A DNA stretch of 64,000 nucleotides from Tetrapyrgos nigripes (taxonomy: Eukaryota; Basidiomycota; Agaricomycetes; Agaricales; Campanellaceae), in contig JAACJM010000061.1 of assembly GCA_013368315.1 (NCBI GenBank), forward strand, positions 186,001 through 250,000, written 5' to 3'. The notes under the pieces are model-generated. The model worked only from the letters and a program-made list of their open reading frames with translations, ran no database searches and was not told the DNA's origin. Below are positions 30,734 to 42,302 of this stretch, one piece after another. Both the position numbers and the translations under genes were made by a program. The first letter of the stretch is position 1. Every line of letters begins with the position of its first letter.

Positions 30734-33700
30734 CTACTCAGTTGCTCCATGCTCTTGGAGATATTTCACTACCTCTGGTTCATTTTCCCCCTGTGCTGCT
30801 TTGAGTGCAGACCCATATCTCCCTCCCTTTGTATTAACATCCACACCCTTCTCCTCCACAAAATACTTGACAACATCCAACTTTCCCCAATATGCTGCTG
30901 CTTGCAATGCAAACCCAAATTCCCCTCCCTCTGCATTAACATCTGCCCCCTTCTCCACAAGATACTTGACAATATCCACCCTATCTGCTGCTGCTTGCAA
31001 TGCAAACCCATATCCCCCTCCCTCTGCATTAACATCTGCCCCTTTCTCCACAAGATACTTGACAACATCCAACTTCCCCCTAAATGCTGCTGCTTGCAAT
31101 ACAAACCCATATCCCCCTCCCTTTGCATTAACATCTGCCCCCTTCTCCACAAGATACTTGACAATATCCAAATGTCCCTGAAATGCTGCTGCTTGCAATG
31201 CAAACCCATAAAACCCTCCCTCTACATTAACATCTGCCCCCCTCTCCACAAGATACTTGACAACATCCAACTTCCCCCTAAATGCTGCTGCTTGCAATGA
31301 AAACCCAAATTCCCCTCCCTCTGCATTAACATCTGCCCCCTTCTCCACAAGATACTTGACAATATCCACCCTACCTGCTGCTGCTTGCAATGCAAACCCA
31401 TATCCCCCTCCCTCTGCATTAACATCTGCCCCTTTCTCCACAAGATACTTGACAACATCCAACTTCCCCCTAAATGCTGCTGCTTGCAATGCAAACCCAT
31501 ATCCCCCTCCCTTTGCATTAACATCTGCCCCCTTCTCCACAAGATACTTGACAATATCCAAATGTCCCCATTGTGCTGCTGCTTGCAATGCAAACCCAAA
31601 ACACCCTCCCTCTGCATTAACATCTGCCCCCTTCTCCACAAGATACTTGACAATATACAAATCTCCCCATCGTGCTGCTACTTGCAATGTAAACCCATAA
31701 AACCCTCCCTCTGCATTAACATCAGCCCCATTTTCAACCAAGACCTTGACTATATGGAAGCATCCATCTTCAGCTGCACCATAAAGTGCATATCTTGGTT
31801 CTTGAGGAGGGAAGGGAGAAATCTCCTTAGCCTTTCTCCAGAGGCTGTAGAGGGATGAACAGACTTTGTGATTATCTGTTTCATCCCTCCTCCTCAGTGT
31901 ATCCCATATGAAGGCTTCAATGGAGTTCCAGTCAAGACCCACATAACATTTCAAAGCTGGTTGAAATTCATAGATTTCCCCCTCTGAATCTTTATGAGCA
32001 ATATCTTGGAAAACACCATGCACAGCCTGATGAACCACCTCCTGGATGGAATCATTTGATTGCAGAGATTGTAGCCATTTAAGACAATAAGCCAACATAG
32101 TGTGATGTCGAGTAGATGAGGATAATAGTCGGTAATTGTCTCTCCCTGTGGGAGGGATAAGGTGAAGGAACATGGCCTCAGCATTTCTGAGAGATGTATC
32201 TGGAGCAGAGGGCCATTTAGGCTGAGAAAGATTTCGAAGGTGGGTGCTCTGAAAATGGTGATAATATTTTTTTTGCCCATGATAATTGACTAGTTTCAAA
32301 AGATGTTGAATAATGTTGAGAGGAAACATAAGAAGTTGGAGAAGGGAAAATAGTATTGGGACTCGATATGGGCATTGGATGTGAATGACAGGGATGATGA
32401 TGCTCCCAAAATACATCAAAAAGGATATGCCAGTGACAGAGACCACAATCCAACAAAGGGATTCATGAAGCTCTGAAACATAGACTGAAAGGCCAACCAT
32501 GAAGAGGCCAAGGGAGGCATGGAGTATAATAGGTAAGAGCCCAATGATCTCAGGAACTTTCCACTTTTCAAATCCAAGGTAGCGGAATTGACGAATTTTG
32601 GCACGCTCCTGAGCATTACCAGTTGGAAGGGAGAAATTATATGCTTGAAGCCATTGCTTAACAAGCACAGAGAGAAGAGCTGTAGCCAGGGAGAGGGACA
32701 GGCTGGCAAAGAACAGACCATTGATCCACAGATCATTGGTGGTGACATCTGCAGTGTCTAGGTTGACTGATGTCTGTGGTACAGCATTGAGTGCAGTGCT
32801 GTTCCCAGCAGCACGAAGCAGCTGGTTCTGCTCAAACATAAGACTTGCTGTAATCCTGGTGTAATCTGGTTGAAGATTTACAACAGTGGAAATGACAAAG
32901 GATGTCACTACAGCAGAAAAGAGTGCTGCCTAGTAATCAGGTCAATAAAGTATTATATATGAATCATATTTCACACTCACGAAGACAAGAAGGGCATCAA
33001 GAGTGTCCCTGAAACCCCTCAACATCTCGTCATCAAAAGTTTCTGCCTCATCGAGATAAACCTTCCATACTCGAGCGTTCTCACCAGCCTCCTTGCCAAA
33101 CTCGTCTGCTGGGTATTTCCGAGTATAGTCATAGTCTCGGGTTCCTAAGAGAATGGTTGATTAATCAGAGAGTCGTAGGATTATCATAAAGACTCACCAG
33201 TGTATGAACTCTGGTATTCTGGGATACCCAGCAGCTGGTGAAGATTCTTTTGCTTCTTCTCAGCATCATGCTGATAAGTTGGGTTACTTGGCTTTGCATT
33301 TTCAGAGCCCATGTCTACAGTACAGTCACCATGTAGTCAATGAAAACAGGCATTCTATCCAATATACTATGATTACTCACTGGTTTCAGGAAGTGAGGAA
33401 AGAAGTGCAGCTATACCCTCCAAGATTTGTACAACAATATTATCTGGCAGCTTGTCACCTTCCAATTCTGAAAGATAATCAATATTCAGTACAGGACCAA
33501 CAGGACGAGACAGTGTTACCTACCATTGTTGGTATCTTGAGAATGTGGTTCACCCGGTACACCAGGAGCAGTCTCATCCTTGGTGTCTGCATACATGTGA
33601 GAGGTCATTTCTTTCAAAAGTAGGTAATTACTTACTATTGTTCACTGTAGGTTCAGACTTGGATTTTTCTTCCATAACGTTACGGACTAACGGAACAGTC

Positions 33701-34186
33701 AGTATGCAAGTCAGACAAAGAAACAACAGCAGACTCACCTTCGGAATCTGTCTGCGCATCCTGAGCATTTGAGGAACACCGGGTAGCCGTACTGTTTGAA
33801 TGAATGGAGTGCCCCACGGACTGAGGCAAGGCTGTAGTTCCGACATCTCCGCCAGTATGCTTAACGGCAGATCCCGGCTTCAACGGAACACTCGCAGTGC
33901 TGGCGGGAACAGATTGGGACGGGTCAGATTTCGGCTCTACAGTTGCAATTCGAGTCAGCGGCATTATTGGTAAATCTAGCCAAAAGACAGACTCACCCTT
34001 CCCCTTTCCTTTCTCGTTTCCAGCATTATCTCCTGCTGGCGCAGAGGATTTCTCGGAGGATTGACGCCGTCCGATGCCTGCCTGTCCCTTCTCTGCGTCA
34101 CTCAGGCTATTTCGAGCTTCTTCCGAGGGTTGTGGGATGTTTGGAACGGAGGGGGGGATTTTGCGCTGGGATTGTGGGTCGTTCAT
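30734..34186 (-). CDS. DUF6535-ankyrin membrane protein, copy B (intact, 11 ankyrin repeats)
   Basis: Eight exons join cleanly: 34186-33997, 33936-33739, 33686-33636, 33586-33524, 33467-33381, 33314-33198, 33144-32981 and 32929-30734, giving 1,021 residues. Introns 1-6 are all phase 1, intron 7 phase 0. Residues 1-130 are Ser/Pro-rich and disordered (MNDPQSQRKIPPSVPNIP). Exons 5-6 encode charged helices (KLPDNIVVQILEGIAALLSS). Exon 7 has DEFGKEAGENARVWKVYLDE, the DUF6535 signature. Four hydrophobic segments follow in exon 8 (residues about 291-460), so the protein should sit in a membrane with both ends probably cytosolic. From residue about 670 to the end there are 11 ankyrin repeats of the form FALQAAA-x-KLDVVKYLVEKG, differing at few positions. 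Ankyrin repeats bind other proteins; the partner is unknown. Family role is not established. Confidence 0.88.
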
Positions 34187-35600
34187 GGTGGGTGTGGTGG
34201 TGGTGGTGGTGGTAGAAAGAGTCAGTGTGTATACTGACAGGAAGTATGATTCCACAACAGCAATGCACATGGCAGGCATGTGATCACCAAATTTGGAACT
34301 CGCCATTTGTTGTGACTTTCTTCCACCTTCTACTCATTCTCTTCCTTGCGCGTCTGTGTACTACCTTCACTTTGACGCCAAGTCACGTTTGACTCTTCGC
34401 TCGCATGCCCGGTCACCCACTCCAACCCGTCAGTTCCCTCGGTGTTTCCTTCTAAAACCTGAACCTTGAACACCGTTCCGTCCATCCTCAGCCTATACCA
34501 TGCCAAGGTCTTCCTTATTTTCCCCAAAGCCGTTCATCACTCCCAACGCCTCTCACCTACATAAACGCCAGTTCTGCGTTGACTTTGGACTAGTCAATCG
34601 TCTTAAACCCGTCCAACCAAGTCGCTTGAAGACCGAATCTGTTCTCAAACGCGACATACCAGGTATCAGGGAGGTTTGACGAATGGGGCCCAAGCGGGTA
34701 GTGCGAATGGGAGGGCTTCTATGGGTGCGAGTGGAACGAAGAGTGAGATGAGTTTCGGTTCTGCGTGGTGGTAAAACTACGGGAGGTGAGTTTTCTTATG
34801 CGTATTTTTTGACAACAGACGACTGATACTACTTTTTTTTTCGTTTTCTTTCTTCTTTTCTTTCTATGTTTCTGGCCACTGAAGCAACCTTCATACCCAC
34901 CTCCACGTCCACGTCAAGACTTGCGAACGTTGGCCGTGAACTCTCCAAATCATTGTTTTTCTTGCCAGTCCCATCTCCACCCAACAAATCCGACACATCC
35001 AACGCATCCAATGACCTAGACACCCCATCACCCGTTCACTCTCATACCGCCGTTACCATCTCTCTCACAGTATCCGAGGTGATTGAGGATTCGCAAAAGC
35101 CTGGACAGTTCCAAAGGTGGTTTGGCCGCGGAAAGAGCAGCAGCCGGCGCTTCTGAAGGAAGAGAATGACTCAAGATGTCTTTCCTCGTCTCCAAGACAC
35201 ACACTTTCTTGCGTGCCCGTTGCCCTCCACTTCTTCCATCCTCGACCCAGATGCACAGCCACTCCAACGACCGTAAACCCAACCCCAACCCCCAACCTCC
35301 TGCCCTTCTCCTCCACCTTCACCAAAGAACTCACACTCACGAGAAGGGTTTTCTCCGAATCGCCGCCTAAACCAACCGGACCACTCGGAGCGTCTTTTGA
35401 CGAGGGGAAAGGACAGGTTTGGGTGGTTGTAAAGGAGGTTTGGGATGATAATGTCAAGGCGTTTTCATCGGTTTTTGGAAGTAGAGGTGGTGGTGAAGAA
35501 GGACGTGATGATGAGGGAGAACGTAGTGGTGATAGTGGTAGTGGGTATGGGGATAGGGCATGAAGGTGGTGGGGCAAGGGTTGATACTCAAGGTACATTT
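34187..35600 (+). pseudogene. P block of unit 2
   Basis: Same landmarks as other P blocks. Here one join is open: the piece at 34866-35156 runs from TEATFIPTSTSTSRLANVGR through SNASNDLDTPSPVHSHT to EDSQKPGQFQRWFGRGK. A second frame (35117-35563) carries KEENDSRCLSSSPRHTLSC and GKGQVWVVVKEVWDDNVKAF and ends in a Gly/Ser-rich SGDSGSGYGDRA. The acceptor in front of TEATF is CTGG instead of CTAG. Two overlapping frames mean a frameshift; no domain known. Confidence 0.4.
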
Positions 35601-36880
35601 GCTTTCATCTTTTCCGCGTTTTAATTCTCTTCCGCCGGTCCTCTTCATTTTCGCTTTCGATTTCAGTGTCGGTTTTCTGCCTTTGAGTTCGCTCTTTTGT
35701 TTTTCTTCGAATTTTATTTCACGACATCTGCGACGACAAACACCTAGTAACTACTTCTTTTCTCCTTTTCTTTGTCCAGATGCATCGATCAACCCACACA
35801 CGCATGCACCCTACGTCCCCGCCAAACGTCCCCAACTCAATCCCTTTGCCTACACTCAGCTCACCGGATGTTTTCATCTTGTTCGCATGCCGCCTGGTCT
35901 AGTAGCGATCAAACCTTCTCCCCAGCCCCAGGATGAAAATTTGATTGCGATGGAGAATTGAAGGGTCAATCAGGATGTAGGTGCTGGGGATATGCGTTTC
36001 TTCCCCTTCTACTTCAGTATCTGGAGGTTTGAAGATTTGGATCCGAGTCAACCGTCTCAGATCAAGTGTCTTCACGTTCGCCTTCCCAGGGCGATGCACC
36101 AGCGTTGATGGGCAAATAATTTCTCCAGGGCTTCAGGCTCCGACGAAAGGCAATCCTTACACTCTCCTATGCATCTCTGGATCCGCTATTCCTTATAATC
36201 GTCGTCGTCAAAATCTCGACGTTTTGACTGTCACATGTGTCACACCAGTCACACATACAAAATCCGAACGCCCAAACGACCTCAACATTGTAGCACGCCA
36301 ACACTTTGTGCGCTCCTCACCAAACTCACAGCGGCGATTGGCTGATACTACTGGATACCTTGGATGTAGCCGGATGGCCCTGAGGTCACTAGGTCTCTAA
36401 ATATTTCGATGATTTGGCTTTTGGATGGCAAAACCTACGATGGCAGCTAGCGCACTCGGTCCGTCTGCGTTCGCTTTGAGGCTTTCGGGGAAGCACCCTA
36501 CATGATGTATCTTGCTTTGTGTGCAGTTGAGTCAACTCTTTCTAGTGTCCCAGCCTTCAGAGATATCATAATTACTATGTTTGTTGATCTCAAAAGACTC
36601 TTTAAGAACTCGGGACAATGCAGAGTCCGTTATGATTTTTCTTTCACTAGGAATCGTTATTTCAGAAGTGTTACAGTGTTATGGATTTATATATGTGTTA
36701 ACGCTAATGGTACACGCAAAAACGACGATGAGTATTGGCAACTACAGTTGAATATATGACAATTTGAAAATTTTCCTAAAATGGTTGTCAAATACAACGA
36801 GTTGACAACGAGAGAAAGGTGTAAAGCTTACTCGAACTCCTCTCCAATGTACCGGTATTCTTTGCCTCATACTAACCCCA
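35601..36880 (+). repeat. Q block of unit 2
   Basis: Pyrimidine-rich intron-like part with acceptor TTTGTCCAG at about 35770-35779, followed by an open piece ending QDENLIAMEN (stop at 35959). It continues with the GCTTCAGGCTCCGACGAAAGGC segment to 36690, the TTA empty site of the Harbinger element. 36760-36880 is unit-specific and holds nothing I can name. Confidence 0.45.
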
Positions 36881-37328
36881 TCCTTTAATTTTGAGCGACT
36901 CTTTCGCATAAGTCATCCCAAAAACATTGATGCAGTCCCAGGCCGTACGAAAGTTCAGAGCCTCTTGAGTCCCTCACCCCACCAACCCAACCGTCAAAAG
37001 GAGTAGAGAAACTTGAGAAACAAAATAAAAGCATAAGAGATGCAGTGACGGTACGCGTCCAAGAAACACGCTGTCCAATGATGTAATCACGGCTCAACTT
37101 CCTCTCATCCTCTCTCTGTTCATCCCACATGGTCAACCGTCTTTCTCGCTGTAACCTCCTCACCACTTCAACACTGTTCGCATCAACCTTCCCCACTACA
37201 TTACCAAATGGATGCAGCAAACCTCCTAATTCTCTGTCCCAAATGACACTACCACTCAACCCTCCCTCTATGTGGTCCAGATTCCCCTGATGCAGATATC
37301 TCGTCCAAGGCTCTTTCTCATCTCTTTA
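36881..37328 (-). pseudogene. Unrecognised gene fragment abutting copy C
   Basis: On the minus strand, from the truncation point of ankyrin copy C, a coding-like stretch continues in the same frame after one TAA. It reads EKEPWTRYLHQGNLDHIEGG, SGSVIWDRELGGLLHPFGN and LTMWDEQREDERKLS, then fades by about 37070. It has no ATG and no match I recognise. It probably is a fragment of another gene brought in by the rearrangement that removed the ankyrin repeats. Confidence 0.35.
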
Positions 37329-39298
37329 CATCTCAGCAGAGGGCCATTTAGGCAGAGCAAGATTTGGAAGGCGGGTGCTCTGAGAATGGTGGTAATATTT
37401 TCGCCCATGATAGGTGACTAGTTTCCAAAAATATTGAAAAATGCTGAGAGGGAACAGAAGGAGGTGGAGAAGGGAAAATAGTATTGGGACTCGATATGGG
37501 CATTGGATGTGAATGGCAGGGATGATGATGCTCCCAAAATACATCAAAAAGGATATGCCAGTGACAGAGACCACAATCCAACAAAGGGATTGGTGAAGCT
37601 CTGAAACATAGACTGAAAAGCCAGCCATGAAGAGGCCAAGGGATGCATGGAGTATAATAGGTAAGAGCCCAATGATCTCGGGAACTTTCCACTTTTCAAA
37701 TCCAAGGTAGTGGAATTGACGAATTTTGGCACACTCCTGAGCATTACCTGTGGGAAGGGAGAGAGTATATGCTTGAAGCCATTGCTTAACAAGCACAGAG
37801 AGAAGAGCTGTAGCCAGGGAGAGGGACAGGCTGGCAAAGAACAGGCCATTGATCCAGAGATCCTTGGTACTGACATCAGCATTATCCAAATCAACTGATG
37901 CCTTTGGAACAGATTGCTGAGCAGTTGTGTTGCCAGCGGCACGAAGCAGCAGGTTCTGCTCAAGCATAAGACTTGCTGTGATCTTGGTGTAATCTGGTTG
38001 AAGATTGACAACTGTGGAAATGACAAAAGATGTCACTACAGCAGAAAAGAGTGCTGCCTATTACTTAGGTGAACAAAGTATTCAATATGAACCATTTTTT
38101 GCACTTACAAAGACAAGTAGAGCATCGAGAGTGTCCCTAAAACCCTTCAACATCTCGTCATCAAAAGTTTCTGCCTCATCAAGGTAAACTTTCCACACTC
38201 GGGCATTCTCCCTTGCCTCTTTGCCAAACTTGTCCTGAGGGTATTTACGAGTATAGTCGTAGTCTCGGGTTCCTAAAAAGACAGTTGATTGGTCAGAGAG
38301 TCATAGCATTATTGTAAAGACTCACCAGTGTATGGACTCTGATATTCTGTGATGCCCAATAGCCGGCAAAGGTTTCCCTTCTTCTTCTCGGTCTCATTGA
38401 CATGCTGCTGAGCATTTTCCGAGTCCTCAGCTATAAGTGTAGTCAATGAAGACACTTCATCTGATATACTAGTGTTACTCGCCACTTTCAGTAATCAAAG
38501 AAAGAAGTACATCTAGGCCCTTTGCAATCCGTGCAATGGAATCAGACAGGTTATCTGGCACTGTGCCACCCTCTGATGCTAGAAAAAAACCAATATTCAT
38601 GACAGGACCACCAGGTGAAGACAGTGTGCTACTTACACTTGTCGGTCTCTTGAGAATTTGGTTTACCCGGTACACCAGGAGCCTCATCCTTGGTGTCTGT
38701 GTACATGTGAGAGGTCATTTCTTTCAAAAGTAGGTAATTACTTACTATTGTTCACCATAGGTTCAGACTTGGATTTTTCTTCCATAACATTACGGACTAA
38801 CGGAACAGTCAGTATCCAAGTCAGATGAAGAAACAACAGCAGGCTCACCTTCGGAATCTATCCAAGCATCCTGAGCATTTGAGGAACACTGGGAAGCCGT
38901 ACTGTTTGAATGAACAGAGTGTCCAGTAGACTGAGGCAAGGCTGCATTCGTTCCGATATCTCCGCCAGTATGCTGAGCGGCAGATCCTGGCTTCACCGGA
39001 ACACTCGCAGTGCTGGTGGGAACAGATTGGGACGGGCCAGATTTCGGCTCTGCAGTTGCATTTGAGTCAGCGGCGCCATTGGTAAATCTAGCCAAACAAC
39101 AGACTCACCCTTCCCCTTTCCTTTCTCGTTTCCAACCCTATCTCCTGCCAGTGCAGAGGATTTCTCGGAGGATTGACACTGTCCGATGCCTGCCTGTCCC
39201 TTCTCTGCGTCACTTAGGCTATTTCGAGCTTCTTCCGAGGGTTGTGGGATGTTTGGAACGGAGGGGGGGATTTTGCGCTGGGATTGTGGATCGTTCAT
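37326..39298 (-). CDS. DUF6535 protein, copy C, truncated before the ankyrin repeats
   Basis: The eight-exon plan is kept from ATG at 39298. N-terminal exons belong to the same subtype as copy E: SEGGTVPDNLSDSIARIAKG in exon 5 and SENAQQHVNETEKKKGN in exon 6. Exon 8 still encodes all four hydrophobic segments (ASVDLDNADVSTKDLWINGL, then LSLSLATALLSVLVKQWL), but after KWPSA the sequence leaves the family and ends EM-stop (37328-37326). The product would be a membrane protein of roughly 500 residues without the ankyrin receptor part. Exon 4 has CAA where copy A has a stop. Whether the short form is used or is a dead remnant is not decidable from sequence. Confidence 0.7.
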
Positions 39299-41210
39299 GG
39301 TATGTGTGGTAGTGGTGGTAGTAGTGGAAAGGGTCAACGTGTGTACTGGCAGGATGCATGCTTGAAACATGGCACGAGTGCTGCACGACGCCACATGCCA
39401 AGCATGTGATCGCCAAATTTGGAACTCGCCATGAGCTTGGATTGTCGCGACTCGATGTCGTCTTCCACCGAGACAACCCACTTTCCTTTCCCTAAAGCCA
39501 TCATCCAACACCCATCATATCCTGGCTCTCCACCTTCTACTCATTCTCTTCCTTACGCATCTGCTCACTTTCCTCAGTGTACTACCTTCACTTTGGCTGT
39601 TCGCTTGCATGCCCAGTCACCCACTCCATCTCGTCAGTCCTCTCGGTGTTTCTTCTAAAACCCGTGCCCTGAACACCGTTCCTTCCTTCCTCAGCCCATA
39701 CCCCGTGAAAGTCTTCCTCATTTTCCCCAAGGCCGTTCATTACTCCCAAGGCCTCTCACCCACATAAACACCAGTCTTGTGCTGACTTTGGGCTAGTCAG
39801 TCGCCTGAAACCCGTCCAACCAAGTCAATTGAAGACCGAATCTATTCTCAAACGCAACGTACCAGGTACCAGGGAGGTTTGACAAATGGACTGAAGTAAC
39901 CTCCCTACCATTCATACCCACCCCCACGTCCAACATCAACCATAAACTCTCTCCCACAATCATTCTTTTCTCGCCAACCCCATCTCCATACAACAAATGC
40001 ATCCAGCAACCTAGACACTCTGACCCTCACCCGTTCGCTCTCATACCGCCGTTACCACCTCTTCATACGGTGTCAGAGTTGATTGAGGATTCGCAAAAGC
40101 CTGGACGGTTCCAAAGGTGGTTTGGCCGCAGAAAGAGCAGCAGCCGGCGCTGCTGGACGAAGAGAATGACTCAAAATGTCTCTCCTTGTCTCCAAGACAC
40201 ACACTTTCTTGCATGCCCATTACCCTCCACTTCTTCCATCCTCGATGCAGATGCACAGCCACTCCAACCACCGTAAACCCAACCCAAACCCCCAACCTCC
40301 TGCCCTTCAACAAAGAACTCACACTCACGAGAAGGGTTTTCTTCGAATCACTGCCTAAACCAACCAAATGACTCAGAGCGTCTTTTGACTGACGAGAGGA
40401 AAGGACAGGTTTGGGTGGGTGTAAAGGAGGTTTGGGACCGGGGATGATAATGTTAATAGGGCTCCTAGCGGATCGGATGATCCGGCGCCATCCGAGCGAT
40501 TGCTGCTTTGGATTCGGATGCGGATGGTGCTCCTCCTCCTCCTCCATCCGACGGAAAGCATCCGACCAATCCAACGGTAATCTGCAGATGGAAAGCCCAA
40601 CACTGGAAGTTTCAGAAATACTATATAGTACTATTACCGAGTAGAGAAATACACAAAAATAAATAACGGCCGCAACCAGTAGTATGTGTGGCTTCAACAG
40701 ACAGCATTAATCCTTCCTAGCGCTGACTGGTTTGAGTGTTTCGCGAACGCTGGCGCTCTGATATTGAAGGCGCGGTGTCAGGTCTGAAACCTAGACACAT
40801 ACTTTTCTGTTCTTTAATTTATTATCTTTTCTCTCCAGCTCATATCCTTGGTTTATTTTCTGTTACTCTTTTGCATTCCTTGGCCGCCACCATGTTGTTT
40901 ATCTTATCTGTATGTCATGTGATCGTAGATATACTATATAAGGGAAGCAGAACTCATCCGACGATCATCCGTCGGATGCTCGGATACCATCCGGCAGATG
41001 TGGATTGGGATTTGCAGACCACCCATCCGAGCGGATGGCATCCGAATCCGACACAATCCGATCCGATAGGAGCCCTAAATGTTAAGGTGTTTTCGTTGGT
41101 TTTTGGAAGTAGAGTTGCCATGATGTGATGAAGAGGGAGAACGTAGTGGTGGTAGTGGTAGTGGATGGGTATGAGAGACGATACCTAAGGTACATTTCCT
41201 TTCATCGTTT
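39299..41210 (+). pseudogene. P block of unit 3, interrupted by a hAT-type MITE
   Basis: The P block is shortened at 39890, where the GTGAGT-ended exon and its intron are deleted, and is split by the MITE at 40457-41077. Coding-like pieces remain: EDSQKPGRFQRWFGRRK near 40090 and LDEENDSKCLSLSPRHTLSC near 40150. It cannot be functional. Confidence 0.45.
40457..41077. mobile_element. 621-bp hAT-type MITE with CATCCG subterminal repeats
   Basis: Ends TAGGGCTCCTA and TAGGAGCCCTA form inverted repeats that extend to about 22 bp with one mismatch (CGGATCGGAT inside). A perfect 8-bp target duplication AATGTTAA lies at 40449-40456 and 41078-41085. Unit 1 carries the empty site GATAATGTTAAGGTG at about 18970-18984. 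Both subterminal zones contain many CATCCG/CGGATG words. No transposase ORF, so movement would need a partner element. Confidence 0.85.
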
Positions 41211-42124
41211 TGGTTCTCTTCTCCTGGTTTTGGTTTCGTTCTCAGTGTCGGTTTGATTCTTTCGAGTTGTCCTTTTTTGCCTTTTTTGCCTCAAATTTTA
41301 TTTCATATTGACGACAAACACTTAATAACCACTTCTTTCTCCTCTTCTTCGTCCAGACGTCTCGCCCAGCCCACACACATGCTCCCTGACTCCCTTTTCC
41401 TATGTCCCTGCCCAATGCTCCCAACTCGACTCCTTTGCCCGCTCCCAAGTCAATAGATGTCTTCACCTCGTTCCTATGTTGCCCACTCCAGCACCACTAG
41501 AGTGCAGGTGATTGGTCAAGTCCAGGCAACAATCAAGTGTCTTGGGCAAATCTTTACTCCAAGGCTTCAGGCCCTGAGGAAGGGCAATCCTTACACTCTT
41601 CTACGTACCTCTGGATTCACCATTCCTTATAATCGTCGTCGTCATCGTCGTCAAAATCTCGACGTTTTGACTATCACACATGTCACATCAGTCACACCTG
41701 TCACATACAAATCCAAACGCTCAACATCATAGCACGCCAACACTGCGCAATTCTCGCCAAACTCACGGTGGTGATTGCTGGATACTACTGGATACTCTGT
41801 ATGGATCCCGGATGGCCTCGAAGCTGCTGGTTTTGAAAATATTTCGATGATTTGGTTTTTTGGATGATGAACCTACAATGGCTGTTAGCGCACTCGGTCC
41901 ATCTGTGTTCGCTTTGAGGCTTTCGGTGAAGCATCCTACATGATGTATCTTGCTTTGTGTGCAGTTGGGTCTTTCTAGTGCCCTGGTGTTCGGAGATATC
42001 ACGATTACTACTAGTATGTTTGTTGACTCAGATATCAATCCCAAAAGAGTACTTGGGACAACGCAGAGTCCTTTATGGCTTTTCTTTCATTAGGAATTGT
42101 TACTTCATATGTGTTACAGTGTTA
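41211..42124 (+). repeat. Q block of unit 3, left part
   Basis: Closely matches 19091-20071, including TTCGTCCAG acceptor, CGTCGTCATCGTCGTC microsatellite (about 41634-41654) and GTTTGTTGACTCAGATATC. It stops at the TTA where the Harbinger element is inserted. Confidence 0.55.
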
Positions 42125-42302
42125 GGCCCCGTTCTGTAACCTGGATAAGATAGGATAGTGTAATATAAATACTAATGACAGTTTTTGATAAATCCGTCCG
42201 ACAAGCATTGGATAAGGAAACCAATAAATTCATTCTGTCGGAATAGCTTGACCGTGTGAAAATTTATAGTGTGTCTGATCTCTCGCAAAAACCACCACAT
42301 TG

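Noticed and set aside
30635..31860. Long plus-strand ORFs rich in Cys-Leu-Gln-Cys-Lys-Pro repeats
   Set aside because: They are the antisense image of the ankyrin repeats; the same holds at 14780-15316, 59806-60770. The minus strand has the known domain and splice sites.
35065..35598. 177-codon minus-strand ORF over the P block
   Set aside because: Splice signals and the shared family order support the plus strand; the minus frame is not kept open in other copies.
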